DNA from: Puia sp963703355
GTDB lineage: Bacteria; Bacteroidota; Bacteroidia; Chitinophagales; Chitinophagaceae
Assembly: GCA_963703355.1 (NCBI GenBank)
Contig: OY969813.1
Span: 1,488,001 to 1,552,000 of the forward strand
Length of the DNA: 64,000 nucleotides
Direction: 5' to 3'
This document shows, one piece after another, positions 1 through 7,320 of this stretch; the first letter of the stretch is position 1, and each line of letters starts with the position of its first letter. Made by a program: the position numbers and the translations under genes. Below the pieces are notes generated by a model, which was given only the letters and a program-made list of their open reading frames with translations, was not told the origin of the DNA and made no database searches.

Positions 1-763
1 CACCGTTTAACGCCTCCAAAGCCAGTTCCTGAGTGGCCTGACTGATATTATAAGGTGGTTTAATTTTATTCAAAACTCCAATAATAAATTCACTTGCAAA
101 AGCCATACCCACCCGTAAACCTGCCAGTCCCCATGCTTTGCTAAGCGTTTGCATAATTACCAGATTCGGATATTCGGTTAACTCCCGGATAAAGCTCTGT
201 TGGCGCGAGAAATTGATATAGGCTTCATCTATTACTACTATACCGTTAAAATTATTAAGGATCATTTCAATATCCCTTCGGTCGAGTGTGTTGGCGGTAG
301 GATTATTCGGAGAACATATCCATATAATCTTAGTCTGCCCATCTGCAAGATCCTCAATGGTATCCAGATTGAGTTGAAAGTTCTCTGTCAGTACTGCCTT
401 GCGAACTTCTGTGTCATGAATTTGTGCACTTACTTCATACATTCCATAAGTGGGAGGATGAATGATTACATTGTCCTTCCCTGGATTGCAAAACGCTTTA
501 TAAAGAACCTCGATACATTCGTCACTACCGTTTCCCAAAAAAATATTACCGGGTGGGACACCTTTAATTTGTGAAAGCTTTTCCTTCACCTTAACCTGAT
601 GTGGGTCGGGATACCTGTTATATAAAGGTGTTATGGGAGAACCCAGACTATTTTCATTTGCGTCAAGGAAAATATGTGCGGAGCCACTGAATTCATCCCT
701 GGCTGAAGCATAAGGAATCAATCTTTTTATATTATCACGTAACAGAGAATTTATGTCGTTCAT
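1..763 (-). CDS. hisC: Histidinol-phosphate aminotransferase (partial, 3' end beyond window)
   Basis: The reading frame opens at the ATG complementary to 761-763 and runs off the left edge, so about 254 N-terminal residues are visible of a usual 345-360. It is a fold-type I PLP aminotransferase converting imidazole-acetol phosphate to histidinol phosphate. Visible motifs are LDANEN near residue 33, the SPNNPT segment, VIDEAYINF, and LSKAWGLAGLRVG, whose Lys should form the Schiff base with PLP. It follows hisD by 35 bp on the same strand and is the third gene of the his operon. The plus-strand frames across it are shadows. Family and start are well supported; the C-terminus cannot be judged. 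Confidence 0.93.
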   Translation of the reverse strand, partial: MNDINSLLRDNIKRLIPYASARDEFSGSAHIFLDANENSLGSPITPLYNRYPDPHQVKVKEKLSQIKGVPPGNIFLGNGSDECIEVLYKAFCNPGKDNVIIHPPTYGMYEVSAQIHDTEVRKAVLTENFQLNLDTIEDLADGQTKIIWICSPNNPTANTLDRRDIEMILNNFNGIVVIDEAYINFSRQQSFIRELTEYPNLVIMQTLSKAWGLAGLRVGMAFASEFIIGVLNKIKPPYNISQATQELALEALNG

Positions 764-798
764 TCTGATTTTAATTACTAATAAATAAGTACACAAAC

Positions 799-2088
799 TC
801 AGTGTTCTGCGAGTCTTATTGAAATTGCATCCGCGTGAGCCTGTAGACCTTCCGCGTTAGCCATCTCCACGACTGTATTCCCGATAGACTTTAATCCTTC
901 TTTAGTTAGTTTCTGAAAACTGATCTTCTTTACAAAGCTGTCGACACTCACGCCACTGTAAGCTCTGGCATATCCATTAGTAGGGAGTGTATGATTGGTA
1001 CCTGTCGCATAATCTCCGGCACTTTCTGGTGCGTAGTTTCCCAGAAATACAGAACCTGCATTTCGAACTTTCGAAGCAAGTTTTTCCACATCGCGACAGG
1101 CAAGAATCAAATGTTCCGGCGCATACATGTTGAGAAAATCCATGGCGTCGTCTGGATCCGACAAAAGAATAATACTACTGTTACCAAGTGATTTCTCTGC
1201 AATGGATTTACGCGGAAGTTTCAAAATCTGATTCTCTATCTCATCATTTACGCGTTCAGCGAACGTAGGGCTGATGGTCACCAATATCACCTGGCTATCG
1301 ACGCCGTGTTCACATTGTGATAACAAGTCAGCCGCAACATATGCAGGAATAGCCGTCTCATCAGCATATATGGCTAATTCGCTCGGACCAGCAGGCATAT
1401 CAATGGAAATACCATCCTGCTGGATAAGTTTTTTTGCCTGTGTCACCCATTGATTGCCCGGGCCAAAAATCTTATAAACGCGAGGGATCATATCAGTTCC
1501 GTAAGCCATCGCACCTATTGCCTGCACGCCACCAACCCTGAATATCTTAGATATTCCAAGCAGTTTTGCCACATATAAAATGGCTGGATGTATTGTTCCA
1601 TCTTTTCGTGGAGGCGTACAAATGATAATTTCTTGGCACCCGGCAAGTTTTGCTGGTACACCCAACATGAGAAGTGTTGAAAATAAGGGAGCGGTACCGC
1701 CCGGTATATACAAACCAATTTTTTCAATACCCACTGATTTTCTCCAACAACTGATTCCAGGACTAATATTCACCTGCGGTTCTTCGGTCAATTGATTTCT
1801 ATGGAATTTGGCGATGTTGTTTTCTGCCTGACGAATGGCGGTTTTCAATTTAACATCAAGTATTTTTTCCGCGTCCTCAAATTCCCTTTCACTAACGATC
1901 AAATTAACCTCAGGTATTTGGTCAAACAATGCCGTATATTTCGCCACTGCTATATCACCCGTATTTTTTATTTCATCCAAGATTTCCCTGACACTTGTTT
2001 TTAGATTCTCAGAATCAATAACGGGTCTGGACAGCAACGTAGTCCAGTGTTTTTTTTGAGGATTGTCTAGGATTCGCATCAGGGGCAT
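799..2088 (-). CDS. hisD: Histidinol dehydrogenase
   Basis: The 429-residue product is normal length for HisD, which oxidises histidinol to histidine with two NAD+ in the cytoplasm. Signature segments are GLYIPGGTAPLFSTLLMLG in the N-terminal third, the GPGNQWVTQAKK and DMPAGPSELAI segments, SQCEHGVDSQ (with the conserved Gln/His of the zinc site) and, near the C-terminus, GTNHTLPTNGYARAYSG. Only one base separates its start from the hisG stop, so it is probably translationally coupled, and it should be controlled by the attenuator ahead of hisG. Nothing in the sequence suggests loss of function. Confidence 0.97.
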   Translation of the reverse strand: MPLMRILDNPQKKHWTTLLSRPVIDSENLKTSVREILDEIKNTGDIAVAKYTALFDQIPEVNLIVSEREFEDAEKILDVKLKTAIRQAENNIAKFHRNQLTEEPQVNISPGISCWRKSVGIEKIGLYIPGGTAPLFSTLLMLGVPAKLAGCQEIIICTPPRKDGTIHPAILYVAKLLGISKIFRVGGVQAIGAMAYGTDMIPRVYKIFGPGNQWVTQAKKLIQQDGISIDMPAGPSELAIYADETAIPAYVAADLLSQCEHGVDSQVILVTISPTFAERVNDEIENQILKLPRKSIAEKSLGNSSIILLSDPDDAMDFLNMYAPEHLILACRDVEKLASKVRNAGSVFLGNYAPESAGDYATGTNHTLPTNGYARAYSGVSVDSFVKKISFQKLTKEGLKSIGNTVVEMANAEGLQAHADAISIRLAEH

Positions 2089-2089
2089 T

Positions 2090-2950
2090 TTACAGAATCA
2101 TTTTTTCAATTGGCACTACAAGAATCCCTTGCGCACCTGCATCTTTTAATTTTTCGATAATTTCCCAGAAATCATTTTCATTTACGACACTGTGCACACT
2201 ACTCCAGCCCGGTTCAGCAAGTGGCAAGACCGTAGGACTTTTCATGCCTGGTAATAACGAAATAATCTCTTTGAGATTCCCGTTGGGCGCATTGAGCAGA
2301 ATATATTTGGTGTGTGTCGCTTTGCGAACTGCGCGAATACGGAATAATAATTTGTCCAGAATGCTTTGCAGATCGCTATCAAGTTTGGAATGACGTATTA
2401 AAACAGCTTCCGAATGCAAAATTGTTTCAACTTCTTTAAGGCCATTCATGAATAGCGTTGAGCCACTACTTACGAGATCAACAATCGCATCAGCGAGACC
2501 AATGCCAGGCGCAATTTCGACGGATCCACTGATTTCATGGATCTCCGCCCGGATTTTTCTTTCATCCAGAAAATGCTTTAAGAGTCCTGGATAAGTGGTG
2601 GCTATTTTCTTATTTTGAAGAAATCCGGAATCAGTATACATTTCATTTCTTCCAATAGCAACCGACAATCTACATTTACCAAATCCCAGTTTTTCTATAA
2701 TTGCTATTTTTCTATTTTTTTCATAAATCACATTTTCACCAACAATCCCGACGTCGGCCACCGCATCTTCTACATACTGTGGTATATCGTCATCCCTCAA
2801 AAAAAAGATTTCCATCGGAAAATTTTCCGCTTCAGTTTTTAATTTATTAATTCCCGTTTTCAAATCAATGCCGCAGTCTTTCAATAACTTTAAGGAATCA
2901 TCGAAAAGTCTTCCTGATTTTTGCACCGCTATTCTCAGCCTTTTAGACAT
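2090..2950 (-). CDS. hisG: ATP phosphoribosyltransferase, long (HisG-L) form
   Basis: At 286 residues this is the long form of HisG, which carries a C-terminal regulatory domain and needs no HisZ partner. It catalyses the first committed step, joining ATP and PRPP. The catalytic part contains AVADVGIVGENV and the PRPP-loop-like LVSSGSTLFMNGL; the last 75 residues (from about KYILLNAP) fit the ACT-like histidine-sensing domain. It is the first structural gene of the operon, starting 21 bp after the terminator hairpin of a His-codon leader. Allosteric inhibition by histidine is known for the family and inferred here. Confidence 0.96.
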   Translation of the reverse strand: MSKRLRIAVQKSGRLFDDSLKLLKDCGIDLKTGINKLKTEAENFPMEIFFLRDDDIPQYVEDAVADVGIVGENVIYEKNRKIAIIEKLGFGKCRLSVAIGRNEMYTDSGFLQNKKIATTYPGLLKHFLDERKIRAEIHEISGSVEIAPGIGLADAIVDLVSSGSTLFMNGLKEVETILHSEAVLIRHSKLDSDLQSILDKLLFRIRAVRKATHTKYILLNAPNGNLKEIISLLPGMKSPTVLPLAEPGWSSVHSVVNENDFWEIIEKLKDAGAQGILVVPIEKMIL

Positions 2951-2970
2951 ACTGTTGATTTAATATTCTA

Positions 2971-3003
2971 AAAAAACAAGGGGCTTACCTTTCGATAAGC
3001 CCC
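2971..3003 (-). terminator. Attenuator terminator hairpin of the his operon
   Basis: In the transcript, GGGGCTTA (complement of 2996-3003) pairs perfectly with TAAGCCCC (complement of 2980-2987) across an 8-base loop and is followed by TTGTTTTTT. This is a standard intrinsic terminator only 20 bases before hisG. The competing antiterminator is also visible: the leader segment complementary to 3031-3042 can pair with the complement of 2994-3005 over 11 of 12 positions, which would open this hairpin. Confidence 0.9.
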
Positions 3004-3037
3004 TGCAATTATATTTTATATACAAAACATCAGCAGC

Positions 3038-3088
3038 CTACCTATGGGGCAAGAAATGATGATGATGATTTGTGTTGAATGTTCTCAT
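3038..3088 (-). CDS. hisL: his operon leader peptide (16 aa)
   Basis: A 16-codon frame reads MRTFNTNHHHHFLPHR and ends in TAG. Four consecutive His codons and a fifth near the end make it a histidine sensor. The stop codon overlaps the 5' strand of the predicted antiterminator (3031-3042). A ribosome that finishes the peptide should mask that strand and allow termination; one stalled on the His codons should leave it free. The start lies only about 5 bases inside the predicted transcript start. The symbol hisL is used by analogy with enteric bacteria; the peptides need not be homologous. Confidence 0.88.
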   Translation of the reverse strand: MRTFNTNHHHHFLPHR

Positions 3089-3098
3089 AAATAAAGCG

Positions 3099-3130
3099 CA
3101 AAAATAACCGGACTACTTCATAGATCCAAA
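3099..3130 (-). promoter_or_regulatory. Promoter of the his operon
   Basis: On the minus strand a TTTG (complement of 3127-3130) is followed after 20 bp by TATTTTTG (complement of 3099-3106), matching the Bacteroidota consensus TTTG-N19-21-TAnnTTTG. Transcription should begin near 3092-3094, a few bases before the leader ATG at 3088. The promoter lies in the short gap after the aldolase stop codon, so the his operon is an independent unit. Confidence 0.8.
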
Positions 3131-3137
3131 AATAATC

Positions 3138-3791
3138 CTATTTGGTTCCCTTCGCATCGGCCAGAAATTTAGCAAGACCAATATCAGTTAAAGGGTGTTT
3201 TAATAACCCGAGAATAGGCTCCAGTGGGCTGGTAACCACATTGGCTCCCGCCTCAGCGCATTGAATGATGTGGAGAGCACTTCGGATAGAAGCCGCCAGT
3301 ATTTCTGTTGTATATCCTTGTATCGCATAAATATTCGCGATTTGAGAGATCAGCTGAACACCATCCCAACCTGAATCATCAATCCGGCCTATGAACGGAG
3401 AAACATATTTGGCTCCTGCCTTGGCAGCAAGTATTGCCTGACCCGCAGAAAAAACAAGCGTGCAATTGGTTGCAATACCATTGTCTGTGAACCAGCGGAT
3501 CGCCTTTACTCCTTCCTTTATCATCGGAACTTTCACGATGATATTCGGATTGATCTTGGCGAGCTTTTTACCTTCAGCTACGATACCATCAAAATCAGTA
3601 GAAACAACTTCTGCACTCACATCGCCTTTTACCAGGTCAGAAATTGTTTTGTAATGTTTGGTAATGTTTTCTTCCCCCCGGATACCTTCCTTGGCCATCA
3701 GCGATGGATTGGTAGTAACACCGTCCAGAATACCGAGATCATTGGCTTCCTTAATCTGATCCAGGTTTGCGGTGTCGATAAAAAATTTCAT
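3138..3791 (-). CDS. fsa: Transaldolase / fructose-6-phosphate aldolase family protein
   Basis: The 217-residue length and start MKFFIDTANLDQIKEA are those of the small TalC/FSA subfamily of class I aldolases. The Schiff-base Lys is expected in NIIVKVPMIKEG (about residue 85), preceded by the Asp-containing FIDTAN at the N-terminus and LDGVTTNPSL. The subfamily contains both transaldolases and fructose-6-phosphate aldolases, which cannot be separated from sequence by eye. The gene starts 29 bp after the predicted end of the SRP RNA on the same strand, with no strong terminator between, so it may be co-transcribed with that RNA. Confidence 0.92.
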   Translation of the reverse strand: MKFFIDTANLDQIKEANDLGILDGVTTNPSLMAKEGIRGEENITKHYKTISDLVKGDVSAEVVSTDFDGIVAEGKKLAKINPNIIVKVPMIKEGVKAIRWFTDNGIATNCTLVFSAGQAILAAKAGAKYVSPFIGRIDDSGWDGVQLISQIANIYAIQGYTTEILAASIRSALHIIQCAEAGANVVTSPLEPILGLLKHPLTDIGLAKFLADAKGTK

Positions 3792-3819
3792 ATAATCAAT
3801 TTGTAGAGTTCAAATAAAA

Positions 3820-3914
3820 TGGCAAGTTACTTATATCGCACCGCTCAACCACTTACCCTTGCTGCCTTCCGGCCCTGGGGGATTCAGCAGGAGCTGGCCG
3901 TATAAGACTTGCCG
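3820..3914 (-). ncRNA. ffs: 4.5S / small bacterial signal recognition particle RNA
   Basis: The minus strand carries the invariant SRP domain IV: CCCAGGGCCGGAAGGCAGCA, with GGAA tetraloop and the asymmetric internal loop, then AGGGTAAG. The outer helix closes with GGCAAGT (3821-3827) against ACTTGCC (3907-3913) plus TTATA/TATAA inside it, giving an RNA of about 93 nt. It lacks an Alu domain, so it is the short form that binds Ffh for co-translational membrane targeting. The exact 5' and 3' ends are uncertain by a few bases. Confidence 0.95.
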
Positions 3915-3917
3915 CTG

Positions 3918-3925
3918 CAAAGGTA
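3918..3925 (-). promoter_or_regulatory. Probable -7 promoter element of the SRP RNA gene
   Basis: TACCTTTG on the minus strand fits TAnnTTTG and ends 4-5 bases before the predicted 5' end of the SRP RNA. The same octamer precedes rpsJ, rpsL and fusA. A clear TTTG at -33 is not evident, so only the -7 box is annotated. Confidence 0.65.
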
Positions 3926-3966
3926 AGAGTTTAGAAACTAAAGCCTGCGCTCTGAATAAGGAAATT

Positions 3967-5256
3967 CTATCTAAGATTATTCATGGTGTTCATGGAATAT
4001 ATACCAACTAACTGGTCGGAACGGCCACCTAACGGACGATAATACACCAGAATGTCATAATTGTTTTCGGTTTCATTATGGTTTCCTTCAGTCATTTCAA
4101 AAGACGGAGTCGGGTGTGGGTCACCAGCGTTAACTGTAACATATGCATAGTTGTAATAACCCATTTTTAACAAAGCGGAGCCTTCGTATGCACCGGATGA
4201 CGGATTGAAAGTCATTCGGCTCGCGTCATTTAATTTATACCCTGTAAATTCTCCTAAAATATAGAGGTCTTTGCCTTCCATAGGGGTGTTGTCAGGCGGC
4301 ACATAGATAAATCTAACACGTCCATAGTCGCCTTGAAAATTTGGATCTTCGCCATCTGTATTCTGAATGTAATACTGGCCATTATTGTCCGTATAAAAAT
4401 AATAAGCCAGCCCTGATCTGTCTTTATCCGGTTTCAGCGTGAGTATCGTCCCGTTTTTTTGATATTCCGCACGCGCTATCCGATCACTTTGATAACGAAA
4501 GCTCTGCAAATCGATCCATCTCCATTGGTTACCACCCGGAAACAAGGGTATATCATCGCTATTGAATTCATAATTATTGCCGGAATAAAAAGCCGGGTTG
4601 CCCATGTATATTGCATTGTCCCACCGATTGTTTTGCAGCACCACAACATGTAATTGCTGAAAGGGATTTGAAATGCTTAGGGCTTTGCTGTTGATCGTAA
4701 ACTGCAGCTTTTGATGAGTCGGTGAAAATTGGGGGTTAAGTGGTATAAGACTCTGAGCCGAAATCGAAACTGCATTCTGAACAACCAGAAATCTTTTGGT
4801 GAATGCAATCTTTGACTCGTCATTGTTCAAATACACTTTCAATAAATAATTGCCCGATAACGTTGGAACCGCATTAGTTTCAGGCAAAAAAATATGATAG
4901 TGTGTGTAATGTATAAGTGCGACAGAGGAGTAACGATAGTTTGTAATCTGATTTTGAGCAAAACCGCTGATATAATCAAAAGTGCTCACCTGAACCGGAG
5001 TCCAGTCTGCATTGCAAAGCTGATATGTATAATAGTAGTTTTTGACATCCGCATCCAGGTCGTCGTATTCGAGATCAAGCTGATCATTTCCACCTAAAGT
5101 CAGAACCGGGTAACTCATCTGATTACCCTTCTTAAAAAATTTGAGGCTAAATATATTCGGAGAATATACGGAATCGGGCACTTGCGCCTTCAATCCATTC
5201 GCCATGCTTGTCAATATCAATAAAAAAAGATATTTCATAAATAATTTCAGATACAA
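3967..5256 (-). CDS. Type IX secretion system plug-like protein (DUF5103 family)
   Basis: The 429-residue protein begins with a hydrophobic signal peptide (MKYLFLLILTSMANGLKAQ if translation starts at the in-frame ATG at 5238; the longer start at 5256 adds six residues). The body, with segments such as YYYTYQLCNADWTPVQVSTFDYISGF and DLYILGEFTGYKLNDASRM, resembles the DUF5103 family. A member of that family in Flavobacterium was described as the Plug that closes the SprA translocon. It is probably periplasmic or outer-membrane associated. No other T9SS gene is in the window. The family call is made from memory of conserved segments, not a search. Confidence 0.75.
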   Translation of the reverse strand: MYLKLFMKYLFLLILTSMANGLKAQVPDSVYSPNIFSLKFFKKGNQMSYPVLTLGGNDQLDLEYDDLDADVKNYYYTYQLCNADWTPVQVSTFDYISGFAQNQITNYRYSSVALIHYTHYHIFLPETNAVPTLSGNYLLKVYLNNDESKIAFTKRFLVVQNAVSISAQSLIPLNPQFSPTHQKLQFTINSKALSISNPFQQLHVVVLQNNRWDNAIYMGNPAFYSGNNYEFNSDDIPLFPGGNQWRWIDLQSFRYQSDRIARAEYQKNGTILTLKPDKDRSGLAYYFYTDNNGQYYIQNTDGEDPNFQGDYGRVRFIYVPPDNTPMEGKDLYILGEFTGYKLNDASRMTFNPSSGAYEGSALLKMGYYNYAYVTVNAGDPHPTPSFEMTEGNHNETENNYDILVYYRPLGGRSDQLVGIYSMNTMNNLR

Positions 5257-5303
5257 TAATAGTTCAATTCCCTAAAAAACTTTTCAGACAGCAAGGGGAA
5301 GTC

Positions 5304-5311
5304 TATTTTTG
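5304..5311 (+). promoter_or_regulatory. Probable -7 element for the permease gene
   Basis: TATTTTTG fits TAnnTTTG and lies 17 bp before the proposed TTG start at 5329. A T-rich stretch with TTTC about 20 bp upstream could be the -33 element. Support is by motif only. Confidence 0.45.
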
Positions 5312-5328
5312 AGTGTAAAATTTCCCAT

Positions 5329-6561
5329 TTGAATCTTTCCCGATTTATTGCAAAGCGTATTGCTTTCAACAGTCAGCACTCCTTTTCCAGGTTTATTATA
5401 CGTTTGGCCATCGCTGCAACAGCAATTGGCGTGATGGCAATGATACTTACGATCGCTTTTGCCAAGGGGTTTCAACATGCAATCGCGGATAAAATGTACG
5501 GTTTTTCCGGGCATATACGTGTTCAGCATTTTCAGGGAGGTAATTCAGAAAGCGATACTTCACTACCAGTATCCTCAGACGATACTACTTTGTCAGTAAT
5601 CAAAACCGATCCGGATATTAAATATGTTTACGCATATGCCACAAAAGACGCTATTCTTAAAGGAAAAGAAAGTTTTGAGGGCTTAAAGCTAAAAGGACTG
5701 GAACCACAATTTTCATTTGAACACCTGCGGGAATTTCTGAAATCTGGCAGATGGCTTCGTTTTCCAGACAGCGCCTACAGCAATGAAATAGTAGTCTCTT
5801 CCTATACAGCAGATCAGTTAAAATTGAAACCGGGAGATAAACTTTATGCTTATTTCATTCAACCAGATGGTTCAAAAAGAGTAAGACCGCTGGTAGTAAC
5901 AGGAACTTTTAAAACAGGAATCGAATATTACGATCGGGTAAACGCCCTGGTCGACATACGACTCATTCAACGAATCAATAACTGGAATGCAGGTGAAATA
6001 GACGGTTATGAAGCGTTTGTTAAAGATTATACTAAAGCCGATTCTGTGAGCAATCGTATTTTCCAAAAACTACCTCGAAACTGGAATAGCCAATCAATTA
6101 ATGAAATTTATGGAAATATATTCGATTGGCTCAATCTGCAGGACACCACCATACTTATTGTAATTATCATAATGATACTTGTTGCTATTCTGAATTTAGT
6201 GACCTGCCTGATCATTTTGTTGCTGGAAAGAACACATATGATTGGATTGTTAAAGTCAATGGGCTCAACCAATCGAAATATTCAGATGATTTTTCTATAC
6301 CATGGCGTACTCATTACAATTGGAGGTATTTTACTGGGCAATCTGACTGGCCTTTTGTTGTACTGGCTGCAAAACAGATTTGGGATTATCACACTACCCG
6401 AAGATTCATATTATATTTCTACAGCTGTTGCGTATATCTCCTGGCAACAGGTCGCACTCGTAAATCTAGGTACGTTTTTAATCTGCTTTGTCGTGTTGCT
6501 ATTACCAAGTTACCTGATTATACGAAGGCTCAGTCCAGTAAAAGCGATTGCTTTTAACTGA
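5329..6561 (+). CDS. ABC transporter permease, LolC/LolE/MacB (FtsX-like) family
   Basis: The 410-residue protein has one N-terminal transmembrane helix (about residues 24-46), a long extracytoplasmic domain, and three C-terminal helices (about 265-300, 320-345 and 370-400). This is the MacB_PCD plus FtsX layout of lipoprotein-releasing permeases. The ERTHMIGLLKSMGSTNRNIQMIF segment is the coupling-helix signature for the ATPase partner. The start is a TTG; no ATG occurs upstream in frame and the N-terminus NLSRFIAKRIAF matches relatives. No ATPase gene is adjacent. It overlaps the convergent methyltransferase by 8 bp. Confidence 0.88.
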   Translation: MNLSRFIAKRIAFNSQHSFSRFIIRLAIAATAIGVMAMILTIAFAKGFQHAIADKMYGFSGHIRVQHFQGGNSESDTSLPVSSDDTTLSVIKTDPDIKYVYAYATKDAILKGKESFEGLKLKGLEPQFSFEHLREFLKSGRWLRFPDSAYSNEIVVSSYTADQLKLKPGDKLYAYFIQPDGSKRVRPLVVTGTFKTGIEYYDRVNALVDIRLIQRINNWNAGEIDGYEAFVKDYTKADSVSNRIFQKLPRNWNSQSINEIYGNIFDWLNLQDTTILIVIIIMILVAILNLVTCLIILLLERTHMIGLLKSMGSTNRNIQMIFLYHGVLITIGGILLGNLTGLLLYWLQNRFGIITLPEDSYYISTAVAYISWQQVALVNLGTFLICFVVLLLPSYLIIRRLSPVKAIAFN

Positions 6562-7300
6562 CAATTTCAATTCTAGATAAGAGGATCCCTGTCGCAACTG
6601 CAACGTTCAAAGACTCTGCGTTTCCTTTACCTGGTATTCGTATGCATTTCGTTGCTAAAGCCTGCAATTCGCTGGCAATACCTTTCGATTCGTTGCCCAT
6701 AAGTAGCATACCTCCGGAGATGACGATTTGTTCATCCAGATTGGCACCTTCGAGTGAAGCTGCAAATACAGGAACTTCCTTGTTCGATTGAAGAAATTCC
6801 AACAGGTTTGTGTAAATCACCTCGACCCGGACAACACTCCCCATGGCAGATTGAATTACTTTCGGGTTGAAAACGTCTACAGTTTCTTCTGAACAGACTA
6901 TTTGTTTCACGTTAAACCAGTCAGCCGTTCGTATGATTGTACCAAGGTTGCCGGGGTCCTGAATTGTATCCAGCAATAGGGTAAGGTTTTCCGTCCTCCT
7001 CAGTTTTTCAAATGTCGGTTTTCCAAAGACCGCTAATACCTGATTTGGTTTACTGTGAAAAGATATTCTTTCCAGGTCTTTTTCATCAATGCTGATGAAG
7101 CATTGCTCCCTTCCTTTTTCAATACCTCGGTGCACATCCAACCAGCTTTCCAGTGCATAACACTGTATTAACTCAACATTGTTCGATTGCAGGAGCTCCA
7201 GAACAATTTTCGGACCTTCTGAAACAAAGACTCCATCGGCATCGCGGAATTTTTTATGGCCTAAACTTTGGATATATTTGACTTGCGATTTTACAAGCAT
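6554..7300 (-). CDS. TrmH/SpoU-family RNA 2'-O-ribose methyltransferase
   Basis: The 248-residue protein has an N-terminal substrate-binding part (KFRDADGVFVSEGPKIV) and a C-terminal SPOUT knot. Three SpoU motifs are visible: LLLDTIQDPGNLGTIIRTAD, LLMGNESKGI and IPGKGNAESLNVAVATGI, which bind SAM. The layout is that of RlmB/TsnR-like rRNA methylases; the target nucleotide cannot be told from sequence. It is a single gene, divergent from the following outer-membrane gene with 20 bp between starts. Confidence 0.93.
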   Translation of the reverse strand: MLVKSQVKYIQSLGHKKFRDADGVFVSEGPKIVLELLQSNNVELIQCYALESWLDVHRGIEKGREQCFISIDEKDLERISFHSKPNQVLAVFGKPTFEKLRRTENLTLLLDTIQDPGNLGTIIRTADWFNVKQIVCSEETVDVFNPKVIQSAMGSVVRVEVIYTNLLEFLQSNKEVPVFAASLEGANLDEQIVISGGMLLMGNESKGIASELQALATKCIRIPGKGNAESLNVAVATGILLSRIEIVS

Positions 7301-7320
7301 GGATTCGCCGTTTTAATAAT

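Noticed and set aside
200..574. Plus-strand frame at the left edge
   Set aside because: It lies opposite hisC, which is supported by conserved motifs; the plus frame has no recognisable features.
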